22,576 nt of DNA from contig CANRAX010000006.1 in NCBI GenBank assembly GCA_947628635.1, positions 1-22,576 of the forward strand, given 5' to 3'. The stretch comes from an uncultured Bacilli bacterium (GTDB taxonomy: Bacteria > Bacillota_I > Bacilli_A > RF39 > UBA660). Shown in pieces: positions 1 through 6,979 of the stretch. The notes under the pieces were generated by a model, which was given only the letters and a program-made list of their open reading frames with translations, was not told where the DNA came from and did not search any database. Within the stretch, counting starts at the first letter, position 1. The number at the start of each line of letters is the position of its first letter. The translations under genes were made by a program, and so were the position numbers.

Positions 1-158
1 CCATAGCATTTATAACGGTATGCTTCCGACTTAGTCTACTAAAATTCTTTAAGTACTCAGAAGTGTTCTTCAAAGTATAGCTTTTATTAGGTTCCACCAT
101 ACCCTAACTCTCTGGAAAAGCTGTTTAAAACTTTTACTACGTCTTCCTCATTGATTTC
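1..158 (-). promoter_or_regulatory. T-box leader riboswitch, partial, probable Asn (AAC) specifier
   Basis: This untranslated leader runs leftward off the window edge from a consensus promoter. Reading the minus strand, it has GAGGAAG (149-143), AGTA (138-135), AGAGAG (113-108), a terminal loop TGGTGGAACC (about 99-90), and a stem III-like CGG...CCGTTAT (CCGTTAT at 18-12). These occur in the order of a T-box stem I and what follows it. The strand GAAG-ACGTAGTA-AAAG pairs with CTTT-GAAGAACA-CTTC, enclosing a specifier loop. The AGCTTTT/AAAAGCT arms (centred near 119 and 83) continue the stem. After the conserved GAA plus one base, the triplet is AAC (67-65) followed by A, which reads as an Asn specifier. 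The antiterminator and the controlled gene lie outside the window. By family knowledge that gene should be an aminoacyl-tRNA synthetase or an amino acid biosynthesis or transport gene, asparagine-related if the specifier reading is right. Confidence 0.85.
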
Positions 159-164
159 AAATTA

Positions 165-193
165 ATTCTACTACTATAATTTTATGCTGTCAA
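165..193 (-). promoter_or_regulatory. Sigma-A promoter of the T-box leader
   Basis: A -35 box TTGACA (193-188) and a -10 box TAGAAT (170-165) are separated by 17 bp. Transcription would begin near 158, just before the T-box stem I. The promoter sits directly after the stop codon of the NUDIX gene, so the leader starts a new transcription unit. Confidence 0.8.
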
Positions 194-205
194 ACATTTT
201 TTATC

Positions 206-601
206 TTATTTCAAAATTTCAGCAAGGAAAGGTACTATTTTTTCTTGATCTAATTCTATTAAAGAAGAAATAAATTTATACTCAGAATGTTCTTCTTCTC
301 GTAATTTCAAATTAGTAATATCATCGATTTTACAAGCATAGATAAGTGTTGTAAATATTAAATCTTTATCCCTATCAAGATTACTTGTTTCATAAATAAT
401 TTTATCAACAGAAACAACCAAATTCACTTCTTCAAGACATTCTCTAATAAGAGCATCCTGTGGCAGTTCACCATACTCCACTAGTCCACCAGGTATATCC
501 CAATAACCAGGTGCAGCTGTTTCATTTAAAGAACGTTTTGTAACTAAATATTTACCATTATAATTTATCAAGGCATGAACAACAATCCTATTTCCTTTCA
601 A
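206..601 (-). CDS. NUDIX hydrolase
   Basis: This 131-residue protein is a single NUDIX domain. NUDIX enzymes hydrolyse nucleoside diphosphates linked to another group, often house-cleaning damaged nucleotides. The NUDIX box GX5EX7REUXEE is complete at residues 39-58: G39, E45, R53-E54 and E57-E58. The usual Gly after the EE pair is Asn60. The metal-binding glutamates are all present, so it should be active. The substrate cannot be told from sequence. The start is TTG at 601, supported by AAGGTG about 8 nt upstream; no ATG lies close by in frame. It overlaps the end of the upstream small gene (stop at 588) by 14 nt, so the two are probably translationally coupled. The T-box promoter follows immediately after the stop. 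Confidence 0.9.
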   Translation of the reverse strand: MKGNRIVVHALINYNGKYLVTKRSLNETAAPGYWDIPGGLVEYGELPQDALIRECLEEVNLVVSVDKIIYETSNLDRDKDLIFTTLIYACKIDDITNLKLREEEHSEYKFISSLIELDQEKIVPFLAEILK

Positions 602-953
602 TTTTCTTCACCTTCTTCTTTCTTAAATCATAAAAATTCTGTGCCCACTCTAATGACTCTTTCGTAACAGCATCAATTCCTTCTAACGAAGAAATATTTG
701 CCTCAATCAAATCAAGCATATTATCAATTTTATTTTTTTCTAAAACTTTTCTATCTTCTAAAGAAAAAGTATTAATCATATCTAATTTAAAACGATAGTT
801 TAAATCAAGTTTTCTTTCTTTTTTTCTTTTTTTGATATTTCTATTTATTTCTTCTAAAACTTGTTTTTTCTTATTATTTTTTAAATATTTAGCTACTTTT
901 TTTAACTCAGAAATATCAATATTATTAATAATATCTAAAAAATCTTTTTCCAT
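588..953 (-). CDS. Small lysine-rich protein of unknown function
   Basis: I do not recognise this 121-residue cytosolic protein. Residues about 15-50 are very rich in Lys and Arg and predicted helical. The C-terminal part (about residues 80-110, with a L-x-G-I segment followed by T-x-E-x-L) resembles a helix-hairpin-helix, which would fit nucleic acid binding, but this is a weak resemblance. The start is taken as ATG 953 because a GGGGG stretch lies 5 nt upstream. An in-frame TTG at 965 has no Shine-Dalgarno of its own and contains that stretch. The gene overlaps the NUDIX gene downstream by 14 nt, suggesting a two-gene operon. Confidence 0.65.
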   Translation of the reverse strand: MEKDFLDIINNIDISELKKVAKYLKNNKKKQVLEEINRNIKKRKKERKLDLNYRFKLDMINTFSLEDRKVLEKNKIDNMLDLIEANISSLEGIDAVTKESLEWAQNFYDLRKKKVKKIERK

Positions 954-1024
954 ACTAACCCCCAAATTATGACCTTTTCTAAATCATTTTAACCAAGTTT
1001 ATCAAACTAAATTTAATTATTTCT

Positions 1025-1599
1025 TTAATTTAAACTTTTTTGTAAAACCTTTTGAACTTGTTCTAATGTCTCATCAATAGTTCCATTATTATCAATAATA
1101 GAGCTTATTGGTCTTTTTTTCAAATTTTCTAAAGAAAAATCTTCACTATCAGCTAAAAATCTGCGACACATTTCTTTATAATCAGGATTTGCTAATTTTC
1201 TTTCTCTTTCTAAAGCCCTTTGTATTCTTTTAAATATAAAGAAATAACATTATCCTCATTAAAATATTTTAAATAACGATCTAATCCTACTAAAGTATTT
1301 AATCCTATATAGTTATAATTATTTAAATCAAAATTTCTATTAGTTGTAAAGTAGTACCATATTCCTTGAACCGTATCATAACTTCTTCTTTCAATTATTT
1401 CATCATTTTTTAACATCTTATTCATTTGTCTTTTATTACAAAAATAATATTCTCGTCCATTTTCTTCATTACTTCTTTTAGGTCTTGTTGTATATAAAAT
1501 TATATCTTTAAATGGAATATTTATTCTATCTTTAACTAATTTGTAAATAGTATCTTTTCCTGAATTAGATGGGCCTATCATTAAAACTATTTTTCCCAT
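1025..1599 (-). pseudogene. Guanylate-kinase-like gene interrupted by a -1 frameshift
   Basis: Residues 1-125 or so are read in one frame from ATG 1599 (SD AAGGAG): a P-loop G-P-S-N-S-G-K-D-T (residues 9-17), then TTRPKR and NGREYYF, the GMP-binding signature of guanylate kinases. That frame stops at TAG 1210-1212. The missing C-terminal lid and helix continue in the -1 frame to TAA 1025-1027, with RALERERK, CRRFLADSEDF and a final helical segment, as in Firmicute guanylate-kinase-like proteins. The frames join at T-TTA-AAA (1234-1228), a canonical slippery heptamer in the correct phase, and the joined product would be about 190 residues, normal for the family. Against deliberate frameshifting, no strong hairpin follows and the joined sequence seems to lack about five residues between the strand and the helix. 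A deletion pseudogene is therefore my first reading; programmed frameshifting or an assembly error are alternatives. Confidence 0.75.
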
Positions 1600-1626
1600 T
1601 TGTATCTCTCCTTAAAGTCAAAATCT

Positions 1627-1656
1627 ATTCTACTATACATTTTTTATTTTTGTAAA
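1627..1656 (-). promoter_or_regulatory. Promoter of the guanylate-kinase-like gene
   Basis: TTTACA (1656-1651) and TAGAAT (1632-1627) are 18 bp apart, ending about 27 nt before the start codon and upstream of the SD AAGGAG. It lies in the divergent intergenic region shared with trpS. Confidence 0.55.
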
Positions 1657-1687
1657 GAAAATTCTTCTTTTTAACAAGCCTTTTTTA

Positions 1688-1696
1688 TGATAAAAT
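1688..1696 (+). promoter_or_regulatory. Probable extended -10 promoter of trpS
   Basis: TG-A-TAAAAT (1688-1696) is an extended -10 element just before the SD AAGGAAG (1702-1708) of trpS. No good -35 is present at 17 bp. The implied leader is very short, and there is no room for a T-box or trp leader here. Confidence 0.4.
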
Positions 1697-1716
1697 ATTA
1701 AAAGGAAGTGATACCT

Positions 1717-2712
1717 ATGAAAACAATTTTAACAGGCCTTCGACCAACTGGTAATCTTCATCTAGGTCATTATTTTGGTGCTGGTATAAATTATTTAAAA
1801 TTACAAGATGATTATAATTTTTATTTAGAAATAGCTGACGTTCAAGCTTTAACTGATAATTTTAATAATCCGGAAAAAGTTAGACAAAATGTTATTGAAA
1901 TTACTAAAGACTTACTTGCAATTGGTTTAAATCCTGACAAAGTTCATTTTTTTATTCAATCTAAAATTCCTCAAATTGCTGAATTAACTGTATTTTATTC
2001 TAATTTAGTTACAGTTTCTAGACTTCAAAGAAATCCAACTGTTAAAACTGAAATTGCTCAAAAAAAAGAATTATTTGGTAATAATGGTGAAAGCATAACT
2101 TATGGCTTTTTAGGTTATCCTGTTAGTCAAACTGCTGATATTACTGCGTTTGATGGCGAAATGGTTCCTGTGGGTGATGATCAACTACCTCTTTTAGAAC
2201 AATGCCGAGAAATTGTAAGAAAATTTAATTCTATTTATGGTGAAACATTAAAAGAACCTGCTCAAGTTTTAAGTAATACTACCCGTGTAAAAGGATTAGA
2301 TGGCAATGAAAAGATGGGAAAAAGTTTAGGAAATGCTATTTACCTAACCGATGATAAAGAAACTATTTCTAAGAAAATAATGAAAGCTCTAACAGATCCT
2401 AACAAAATAAAAAAAGATGACAAAGCTAATCCTGAAGTTTGTATGGTTTACTATTATCACAGATTAGTAAGTCCCGAAGAAAATATAGAAAAAGTCAAAA
2501 AAGAATGTCAAAAAGGAACGCGTGGCTGTGTCGAATGTAAAAAAGAATTAATTGCGGCTATGAATAAATTTTTAGAACCAATTCAACAAAGACGTGAAAA
2601 ATATGACGACATCAAAGTTAAAGAAATTTTAAACAAAGGTACTAAAGAAGCTCAACAAAAAGCTCAAGAACAACTTGATAAAGTTAAAAAAGCAATGAAA
2701 ATAGACTACTAA
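1717..2712 (+). CDS. trpS: Tryptophanyl-tRNA synthetase
   Basis: This 331-residue class I aminoacyl-tRNA synthetase charges tRNA-Trp with tryptophan in the cytosol. The HIGH motif appears as HLGH (residues 15-18, within TGNLHLGHYFG) and KMSKS as KMGKS (residues 199-203). The length matches bacterial TrpRS (about 330). The start is ATG 1717, with SD GGAAGTG about 7 nt upstream; an in-frame GTG at 1708 overlaps that SD and is rejected. It is the only clear gene on the plus strand, divergent from the guanylate-kinase-like gene and convergent with the DUF3603-like gene. A conserved-looking CxxC-like Cys pair near the C-terminal region (GCVEC) is present. No T-box precedes it. Confidence 0.97.
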   Translation: MKTILTGLRPTGNLHLGHYFGAGINYLKLQDDYNFYLEIADVQALTDNFNNPEKVRQNVIEITKDLLAIGLNPDKVHFFIQSKIPQIAELTVFYSNLVTVSRLQRNPTVKTEIAQKKELFGNNGESITYGFLGYPVSQTADITAFDGEMVPVGDDQLPLLEQCREIVRKFNSIYGETLKEPAQVLSNTTRVKGLDGNEKMGKSLGNAIYLTDDKETISKKIMKALTDPNKIKKDDKANPEVCMVYYYHRLVSPEENIEKVKKECQKGTRGCVECKKELIAAMNKFLEPIQQRREKYDDIKVKEILNKGTKEAQQKAQEQLDKVKKAMKIDY

Positions 2713-2730
2713 AAGAGCCTATTTTTTATT
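2698..2730 (+). terminator. Weak intrinsic terminator after trpS
   Basis: AAAATAG (2698-2704) can pair with CTATTTT (2719-2725), with the trpS stop codon inside the loop, followed by a T-rich tract. The stem is AT-rich and the loop long, so it is only a moderate candidate. It also lies where the convergent minus-strand transcript ends. Confidence 0.35.
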
Positions 2731-2734
2731 TTAA

Positions 2735-3382
2735 TTAATTATTCTTAGTATAAGACATTCTAACAATTTCATATAAAGAATCATATCGAGCATTATAATT
2801 ATTTTTTAAATCATCTAGAAGAAGTAAATATTTATTTTCTAATGAATTATCATCCTTTTCAAAAATCTCTTCATAATAATACAAAAGTTTATCATAATTT
2901 TTATCCTGAAAAGCTCCTTCTATTTCCTTAAATAAATACCTTTGTCGAAAAGTTTCTTCTCGTGTTAAAAAATTATTTTTAGGATATTCCATAATTTTTT
3001 CATAACAAACATCATCTGTATCTACTAAACTACACTCCATTATAATATCGTCTTCTTCATCTAATAACAAAGAACTTTTTGCTACTACCGCGCCATTAGA
3101 AGCAAACTCCATAGCAATCACTTTATTCATATCTGTAAATAAAGCAGCATATTTTAAGTTTTTTTTATTCTTATAAAGAATTGTCTTATCTTCAATTTTT
3201 AATAAAAAGTCCTTGCTTACTTTTATTTTATATCGCAAAAAGTCTTCCAAAACATTTGTATTTATCTTAACTAAATAAATTTTCTTCACATGGTCAAATG
3301 TATCTTTTTCTTGCCACTCAAAAAAATCTATTAAATTATCATCATCAGTAAAATTAAGTAAAACATCATAAATACAAGTCAT
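2735..3382 (-). CDS. DUF3603-like protein
   Basis: This 215-residue cytosolic protein is acidic, with no signal peptide or membrane segment. Its N-terminal pattern (IYDVLLNF, then FFEWQEKDT and a Lys-rich strand) and the later F-x-V/T-D-x-x-x-x-I-A-x-E pattern resemble the DUF3603 family of Firmicutes, which has no known biochemical role. I made this match from memory and it should be checked by profile search. The C-terminal third (about residues 150-215) is helical. The gene starts with ATG overlapping the stop of the upstream small membrane gene by 4 nt, so the pair is translationally coupled. Confidence 0.6.
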   Translation of the reverse strand: MTCIYDVLLNFTDDDNLIDFFEWQEKDTFDHVKKIYLVKINTNVLEDFLRYKIKVSKDFLLKIEDKTILYKNKKNLKYAALFTDMNKVIAMEFASNGAVVAKSSLLLDEEDDIIMECSLVDTDDVCYEKIMEYPKNNFLTREETFRQRYLFKEIEGAFQDKNYDKLLYYYEEIFEKDDNSLENKYLLLLDDLKNNYNARYDSLYEIVRMSYTKNN

Positions 3383-3588
3383 CTTTTTTTATCCTTTCTT
3401 ATCAAAAATATAATTTCTATTAAAAGTCCTATTAAAAATAAATACCACTCATATCTCGTGAAAAGAAATTCCACATACTCTTTTATATTATATCCAAATG
3501 AAAAAAGATTTATGTATATAAAAACATAGGATAAACCAAAGACCATTGCTAGAAAAGCTAAGAACATAATAATAAATCTACCTAACAT
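3379..3588 (-). CDS. Small two-helix membrane protein
   Basis: This 69-residue protein is made of two hydrophobic helices (about residues 5-27 and 49-65) joined by an aromatic loop, with a basic C-terminus (RKDKKR) that should face the cytosol. It has no recognisable domain. It overlaps the next gene by 4 nt. The start is uncertain. ATG 3588 has almost no SD, and a TATAAT (3599-3594) with TTGAAT (3624-3619, 19-bp spacing) would place the transcript start near that ATG. The in-frame ATG 3567, with AGGTAG about 10 nt upstream, may be the true start, giving 62 residues. Confidence 0.55.
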   Translation of the reverse strand: MLGRFIIMFLAFLAMVFGLSYVFIYINLFSFGYNIKEYVEFLFTRYEWYLFLIGLLIEIIFLIRKDKKR

Positions 3589-3611
3589 ACTTTATTATAT
3601 TTTTTTTTAAG

Positions 3612-3637
3612 AAAAAAAATTCAAAAATCAATTTGAA
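3612..3637 (-). terminator. Possible AT-rich terminator after the RmuC gene
   Basis: TTCAAA (3637-3632) and TTTGAA (3625-3620) form a short stem directly after the stop codon region, followed by eight T residues. The stem has few GC pairs, so its strength is uncertain. Confidence 0.4.
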
Positions 3638-4713
3638 CTTTTATCTTCATTATTTTCTATTTGTTGAACTTCTACTCTATTAATAGCTTCAAACTTTTTA
3701 GAGATTTTATCAGTAGTTATGGAAACATTTTCTACATCTTTATTAACAACTTGAATACTTCGAGCTAACTTATCCCATCTTTCTCTATAACGAGCAAATT
3801 CCAAACCTAATTTATTTAATTCTTCATGAATTATTGATGTATATTTATCTCTTTCAATATTTTTAATAATCATCTCGATAACTGTAAGTGTTGAAATTAA
3901 AGTAGTTGGTGAGGTTATCCAAACCCGTTTTTTATAAGCATAATCAATTATATCTTGATGATAAGCATTAACCTCAGCAAAAATAGCTTCAGCTGGTAAA
4001 AATAAAATAGCTTGATCAGCAGTTTCACCCTGAATTATATATTTTGAACTAATTGCGTCAATATGCTTTTTCATATCTTGCTTAAACATTTTCTCTGAAG
4101 AATCTCTAACATTTTGTGGCAAGTTCTTATCAACCATCATTTGATAATGCTCTAAAGGAAACTTAGAATCAATCGCAATAGTTCCTAAAGGTTCTGGAGC
4201 AAAAACAACACTATCGGCAATAACGCCCGTACTTAAAGTATATTGTAAACGATATACATTATCATTCTTTTCACCAAAAACACTTGTTAAAATATGTCGC
4301 AAATTAACTTCTCCAAAAATACCCCTCGTCTTTTTATCAGTTAAAATACTTTGTAAACTAACAATATCCAATGACAAATTTTCAATTTTCTTCTGAGCCT
4401 CATCAATTTTAGATAATCTTTCAATAACATTTAAAAAAGTTTTATTTGTCTTCTCAAAATTTTCATCAAGACGCTCATTAACTTTCTCATTAATTAGTAA
4501 TAATCTCTTTTCAATTTTTTCATTTAACCCCGTAAAATCCTCATTAAGATTTCTACTTAAATCACTTTTAAAATCGCCCATTTCCTTCATCATACTAACT
4601 TCTAATTTACCAAGTCTTTCTGTTATATTTGATTCATTTATATTTTTAAAAAGAGAAATAACTACAAAAATCAAAATAAATACTAATAAACCAATAATAA
4701 TTATATCCATCAT
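3628..4713 (-). CDS. rmuC: RmuC family protein
   Basis: This 361-residue protein has an N-terminal membrane anchor (about residues 4-22), a long coiled-coil region (about 30-118), and a C-terminal RmuC domain (about 120-335). RmuC proteins limit recombination at short inverted repeats in E. coli and carry a nuclease-like fold. Visible family marks include KKTRGIFGE near residue 130 (the T-R-G-x-x-G-E signature), then IAIDSKFPLEHY, and later FLPAEAIFAE and WITSPTTL. The length is a little short of E. coli RmuC, mostly in the tails. Two ATG codons are adjacent at 4713 and 4710, and SD AGGTGG serves either. The SD overlaps the stop of the upstream VTT-domain gene, so the two form an operon. Confidence 0.9.
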   Translation of the reverse strand: MMDIIIIGLLVFILIFVVISLFKNINESNITERLGKLEVSMMKEMGDFKSDLSRNLNEDFTGLNEKIEKRLLLINEKVNERLDENFEKTNKTFLNVIERLSKIDEAQKKIENLSLDIVSLQSILTDKKTRGIFGEVNLRHILTSVFGEKNDNVYRLQYTLSTGVIADSVVFAPEPLGTIAIDSKFPLEHYQMMVDKNLPQNVRDSSEKMFKQDMKKHIDAISSKYIIQGETADQAILFLPAEAIFAEVNAYHQDIIDYAYKKRVWITSPTTLISTLTVIEMIIKNIERDKYTSIIHEELNKLGLEFARYRERWDKLARSIQVVNKDVENVSITTDKISKKFEAINRVEVQQIENNEDKSSN

Positions 4714-4721
4714 AATACCAC

Positions 4722-5300
4722 CTACTCAATATCCATCTTCTTACCTACTATTTTTGAAATAAAATAAGCTATTGCCAAAGCACTAACTATATATAATATA
4801 GCTTTAATATCCGTCATACTTTCAATAAAACTCTTACCAATATAGCCCCAAAATATTATCATAAATACTTTCCCAATTAAAAGTGAAAGTAAGAATTTTT
4901 CTCGCTTAACCTTAGCCATTCCCGCTAATATATTAATTAAAAAAGCCGGTGTAAAAGGCAATGTAATTAGTAAAACAATTCCTTGTAAAGAAATATTTTG
5001 AAATCTTTTTAATCCTCTTTCTACTTTATCTTTTGTTTTCTTACTAAGTAATTTATATGATACTCTACTAGATAAATGGTAAAAAACTAAATAAGATATG
5101 TAACAACCCGTACAAGTAGCCATCCAAGATAAAATAACACCAAATAAAAAACCAAAAGCATTAATATTAAGCGCTATAAAAACAGCTAAAGGTAAAACAG
5201 GAATAAATGATTCAAACACTATAAGTATAAATCCTACCAAATAACCACCTTGTTTAATTAAATTAGTGGAATAATCGATAAAATGTGTTACTAAATCCAT
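4722..5300 (-). CDS. VTT-domain (DedA / SNARE-associated family) membrane protein
   Basis: This 192-residue polytopic membrane protein has about five hydrophobic segments. The pattern FESFIPVLP near residue 30, followed by a Gly-rich hydrophobic segment and later LPFTPAFLINILAG near residue 115, is the signature of VTT/DedA (TVP38/TMEM64-like) proteins. Members act in the inner membrane in lipid-carrier recycling and membrane homeostasis, several as undecaprenyl phosphate or phospholipid transporters. Which substrate this one handles is not visible. SD AAGGTGA lies at the right distance from ATG 5300, and a good promoter is just upstream. rmuC follows 9 nt downstream. Confidence 0.88.
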   Translation of the reverse strand: MDLVTHFIDYSTNLIKQGGYLVGFILIVFESFIPVLPLAVFIALNINAFGFLFGVILSWMATCTGCYISYLVFYHLSSRVSYKLLSKKTKDKVERGLKRFQNISLQGIVLLITLPFTPAFLINILAGMAKVKREKFLLSLLIGKVFMIIFWGYIGKSFIESMTDIKAILYIVSALAIAYFISKIVGKKMDIE

Positions 5301-5319
5301 TGCATCACCTTCTTGTATA

Positions 5320-5348
5320 ATTATATTACATTTCTATTTTGATAACAA
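5320..5348 (-). promoter_or_regulatory. Sigma-A promoter of the VTT-domain gene and rmuC
   Basis: TTGTTA (5348-5343) and TATAAT (5325-5320) are separated by 17 bp, about 20 nt before the VTT-domain start codon. Confidence 0.75.
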
Positions 5349-5375
5349 GATGGTTAAAAAATACATTTTACCTAA

Positions 5376-5627
5376 TTAAAAGTTTTTTTCTACATAATTG
5401 TTGTAACCGCCTTCAACATTTAAAGTTTTATAACCTAAGGCATTAAGTCTATTGACAACCATTTTACTTCTATGACCAGTATCACAATATATATAATAAA
5501 TTTCATTCTTATTCAAATAATATTTATAATTATTTAAAAGCAAATCTTCCCTAATATTTATAGCTCCAGCTATATGACCAGCATCATAGTCGAACTTAGC
5601 TCTTATATCAATAATATTTTTTTTCAT
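5376..5627 (-). CDS. Single-domain rhodanese-like sulfurtransferase
   Basis: This 83-residue cytosolic protein is one compact rhodanese domain. Such proteins carry sulfur as a persulfide on an active-site Cys. It has IDIRAKFDYDAGHIAGAINI near the N-terminus (D-x-R and GHI-x-GA-x-N motifs), the active-site loop YCDTGHRS (Cys near residue 49, CxxGxRS type), and a terminal GGY motif. All key residues are present. The start is ATG 5627, with SD GAGGTG about 8 nt upstream; the longer in-frame TTG at 5642 overlaps that SD and is rejected. It stands alone between a terminator upstream and the VTT-domain promoter downstream. The physiological sulfur acceptor is unknown. Confidence 0.92.
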   Translation of the reverse strand: MKKNIIDIRAKFDYDAGHIAGAINIREDLLLNNYKYYLNKNEIYYIYCDTGHRSKMVVNRLNALGYKTLNVEGGYNNYVEKNF

Positions 5628-5652
5628 AAAATTACACCTCAATATAAATTAT

Positions 5653-5685
5653 GAAAAAAAAAGAAATCTAAACATAGTAGATTCC
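5653..5685 (-). terminator. Intrinsic terminator of the sigma-factor operon
   Basis: GGAATCTA (5684-5677) pairs with TAGATTTC (5670-5663) over 8 bp with one G-U, with a 7-nt loop, followed by a run of nine T residues. It lies directly after the stop of the 231-residue gene. Confidence 0.85.
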
Positions 5686-5689
5686 TATT

Positions 5690-6385
5690 TTAATCAGATA
5701 AGTTAAATAAGTTATCGATACCAATGACACCATCATAATAAAAGTTGATAATCTCGGCACACAATTTAATTTTTTCTTTATCAATAATTTTTTTATTTTT
5801 ATAATTATCTATTATAATGGAAAATAATTTATCATAATAAAAAGTGATTGAACCATATTTTGATTGTATCAAAATAGCCACTAAATCATCAATTTTTTCA
5901 ACAATCTCTTCTTGTAAATTTGCTAATAAATAATCATTTATATTTACAATTTCTCCATCAATTTCCTTCTCCATACCAAGTATAGATGCTAATTTTTTTT
6001 GTATAGGTAATTCTTCATTTTTTATATCATCTATCAAGTAATTTTTATATTGTAATGTTTTCTTTACCGTATACTTTGAAATTTCTTGTTGTTTTATAGC
6101 GACATTTTTTGAAATTAATTTGCCAATTACAAAATCTTTATCCTCAGTTTTATTAAATTCTACTATTTTTTCTTCATCAATATCAATCAAAACCCAATAT
6201 TCTGCCTTTATTTGTTCATCTTTACTCCAAACATTATCTTTATCGTCTGTTAATAAAACACAAACATATAATTTGTTATTTTCTACCCTTAGCATAGGAT
6301 AAAGTGGAATATAAGTTGTTAACCCCCTTTTTATTTTTTCAGCATTTACCATATCTAAGTACTTATCTAAATTTAAATCATTCAT
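5690..6385 (-). CDS. Unknown protein co-encoded with an ECF-like sigma factor
   Basis: I do not recognise this 231-residue protein. It has no signal peptide or membrane helix. The N-terminal 100 residues look like a beta-rich domain (strands around YVCVLLTD and YWVLIDI), and the rest is helical and acidic/lysine-rich. ATG 6385 has SD AAAGGAG inside the end of the sigma-factor gene, and the two genes overlap by 8 nt, so it is coupled to the sigma factor and shares its terminator. A gene in this position is often a regulator or target of its sigma factor. It lacks the membrane span of a classical anti-sigma factor, so that role is only a possibility. Confidence 0.7.
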   Translation of the reverse strand: MNDLNLDKYLDMVNAEKIKRGLTTYIPLYPMLRVENNKLYVCVLLTDDKDNVWSKDEQIKAEYWVLIDIDEEKIVEFNKTEDKDFVIGKLISKNVAIKQQEISKYTVKKTLQYKNYLIDDIKNEELPIQKKLASILGMEKEIDGEIVNINDYLLANLQEEIVEKIDDLVAILIQSKYGSITFYYDKLFSIIIDNYKNKKIIDKEKIKLCAEIINFYYDGVIGIDNLFNLSD

Positions 6386-6851
6386 TATATTTCTCCTTTA
6401 TTTTTTTTCTTGCGCTATATAAAAAATATTTTACATTAGCTTCTTTAGTATTTATCATTTTACTTATTTCTTTTACAGAAAAATCATTAACGTAATATAA
6501 TCTAAAAATTTTTTGTTCATTACTTGTTAAATTAACTTTATCTAAATCGTTTATAATTTCTTTATATATAACTTTATCCAACATTGGAATTTCTACTTTT
6601 GGTGCATAAGCTTCATCAAATAATATATTATTTTTTTCCTTAATATACTTTTTTGCTTTGGTGCACCATAGATTATGAGCTATTTTCCATATTAAGTTTT
6701 CCAACTTCTCCACTTTAATATTTTTATTAAAATACTCAAATATAGCTAAAAAGACACTATTTGTTAAGTCTTCTGCCTCTTCTTTATTATGCGTTTTTTT
6801 CAGTGACCAGTTATATATTTTATAATAATACTCTTCATAAATATCATCCAT
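6378..6851 (-). CDS. ECF-like sigma-70 family RNA polymerase sigma factor
   Basis: This 157-residue protein contains sigma region 2 (about residues 5-70, with KEEAEDLTNSVFLAIF, the core-binding helix) and sigma region 4 (about residues 105-155, with SNEQKIFRLYYVNDFSVKEI and a C-terminal helix-turn-helix ending KKIKEKY), with no region 3. That is the layout of ECF or ECF-like sigma factors that direct RNA polymerase to a small regulon. The start is ATG 6851, with SD AAGGTG 8 nt upstream; a GTG at 6860 is only 1 nt from that SD and is rejected. Its regulon is not visible, but it is the nearest regulator to the secretion locus that ends at 6955-6979. Confidence 0.88.
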   Translation of the reverse strand: MDDIYEEYYYKIYNWSLKKTHNKEEAEDLTNSVFLAIFEYFNKNIKVEKLENLIWKIAHNLWCTKAKKYIKEKNNILFDEAYAPKVEIPMLDKVIYKEIINDLDKVNLTSNEQKIFRLYYVNDFSVKEISKMINTKEANVKYFLYSARKKIKEKYNE

Positions 6852-6902
6852 AATTACCACACCTTCTAAAATTTTGCTTACAGTATTAAATTATTTTTAC
6901 TA

Positions 6903-6930
6903 CCTCCTTCAATTATATAGTATCAATACT
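6903..6930 (-). promoter_or_regulatory. Probable promoter and palindromic site ahead of the sigma factor
   Basis: TATAAT (6917-6912) lies directly after a perfect palindrome AGTATTGATACT (6930-6919), which sits in the spacer where a repressor or activator could bind. The -35 region is poor. A strong SD-like AAGGAGG (6909-6903) follows with no ATG, GTG or TTG at a usable distance, and is unexplained. Confidence 0.45.
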
Positions 6931-6954
6931 AAAAAATTAGTTAGGTTTTCTTTT

Positions 6955-6979
6955 AAAAAAAAGAAACCTATAAGGTTCC
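6955..6979 (-). terminator. Intrinsic terminator of the secretion locus
   Basis: GGAACCT (6979-6973) pairs with AGGTTTC (6969-6963) around a 3-nt loop, followed by eight T residues. It overlaps the stop codon of the last gene, so it ends the long leftward T4SS transcript. Confidence 0.85.

Noticed and set aside
2..100. Minus-strand open frame from ATG 100 running off the left edge
   Set aside because: The same bases form the conserved T-box stem I and its loop, and the ATG is part of the TGGTGGAACC loop region, so coding is unlikely.
1597..1716. Possible T-box or trp leader for trpS
   Set aside because: Only about 110 bases separate the divergent genes, and none of the T-box motifs occur on the plus strand.
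6903..6909. Leader peptide after the orphan AAGGAGG
   Set aside because: No ATG, GTG or TTG lies at a usable distance, and the element may be part of the initial transcribed sequence.
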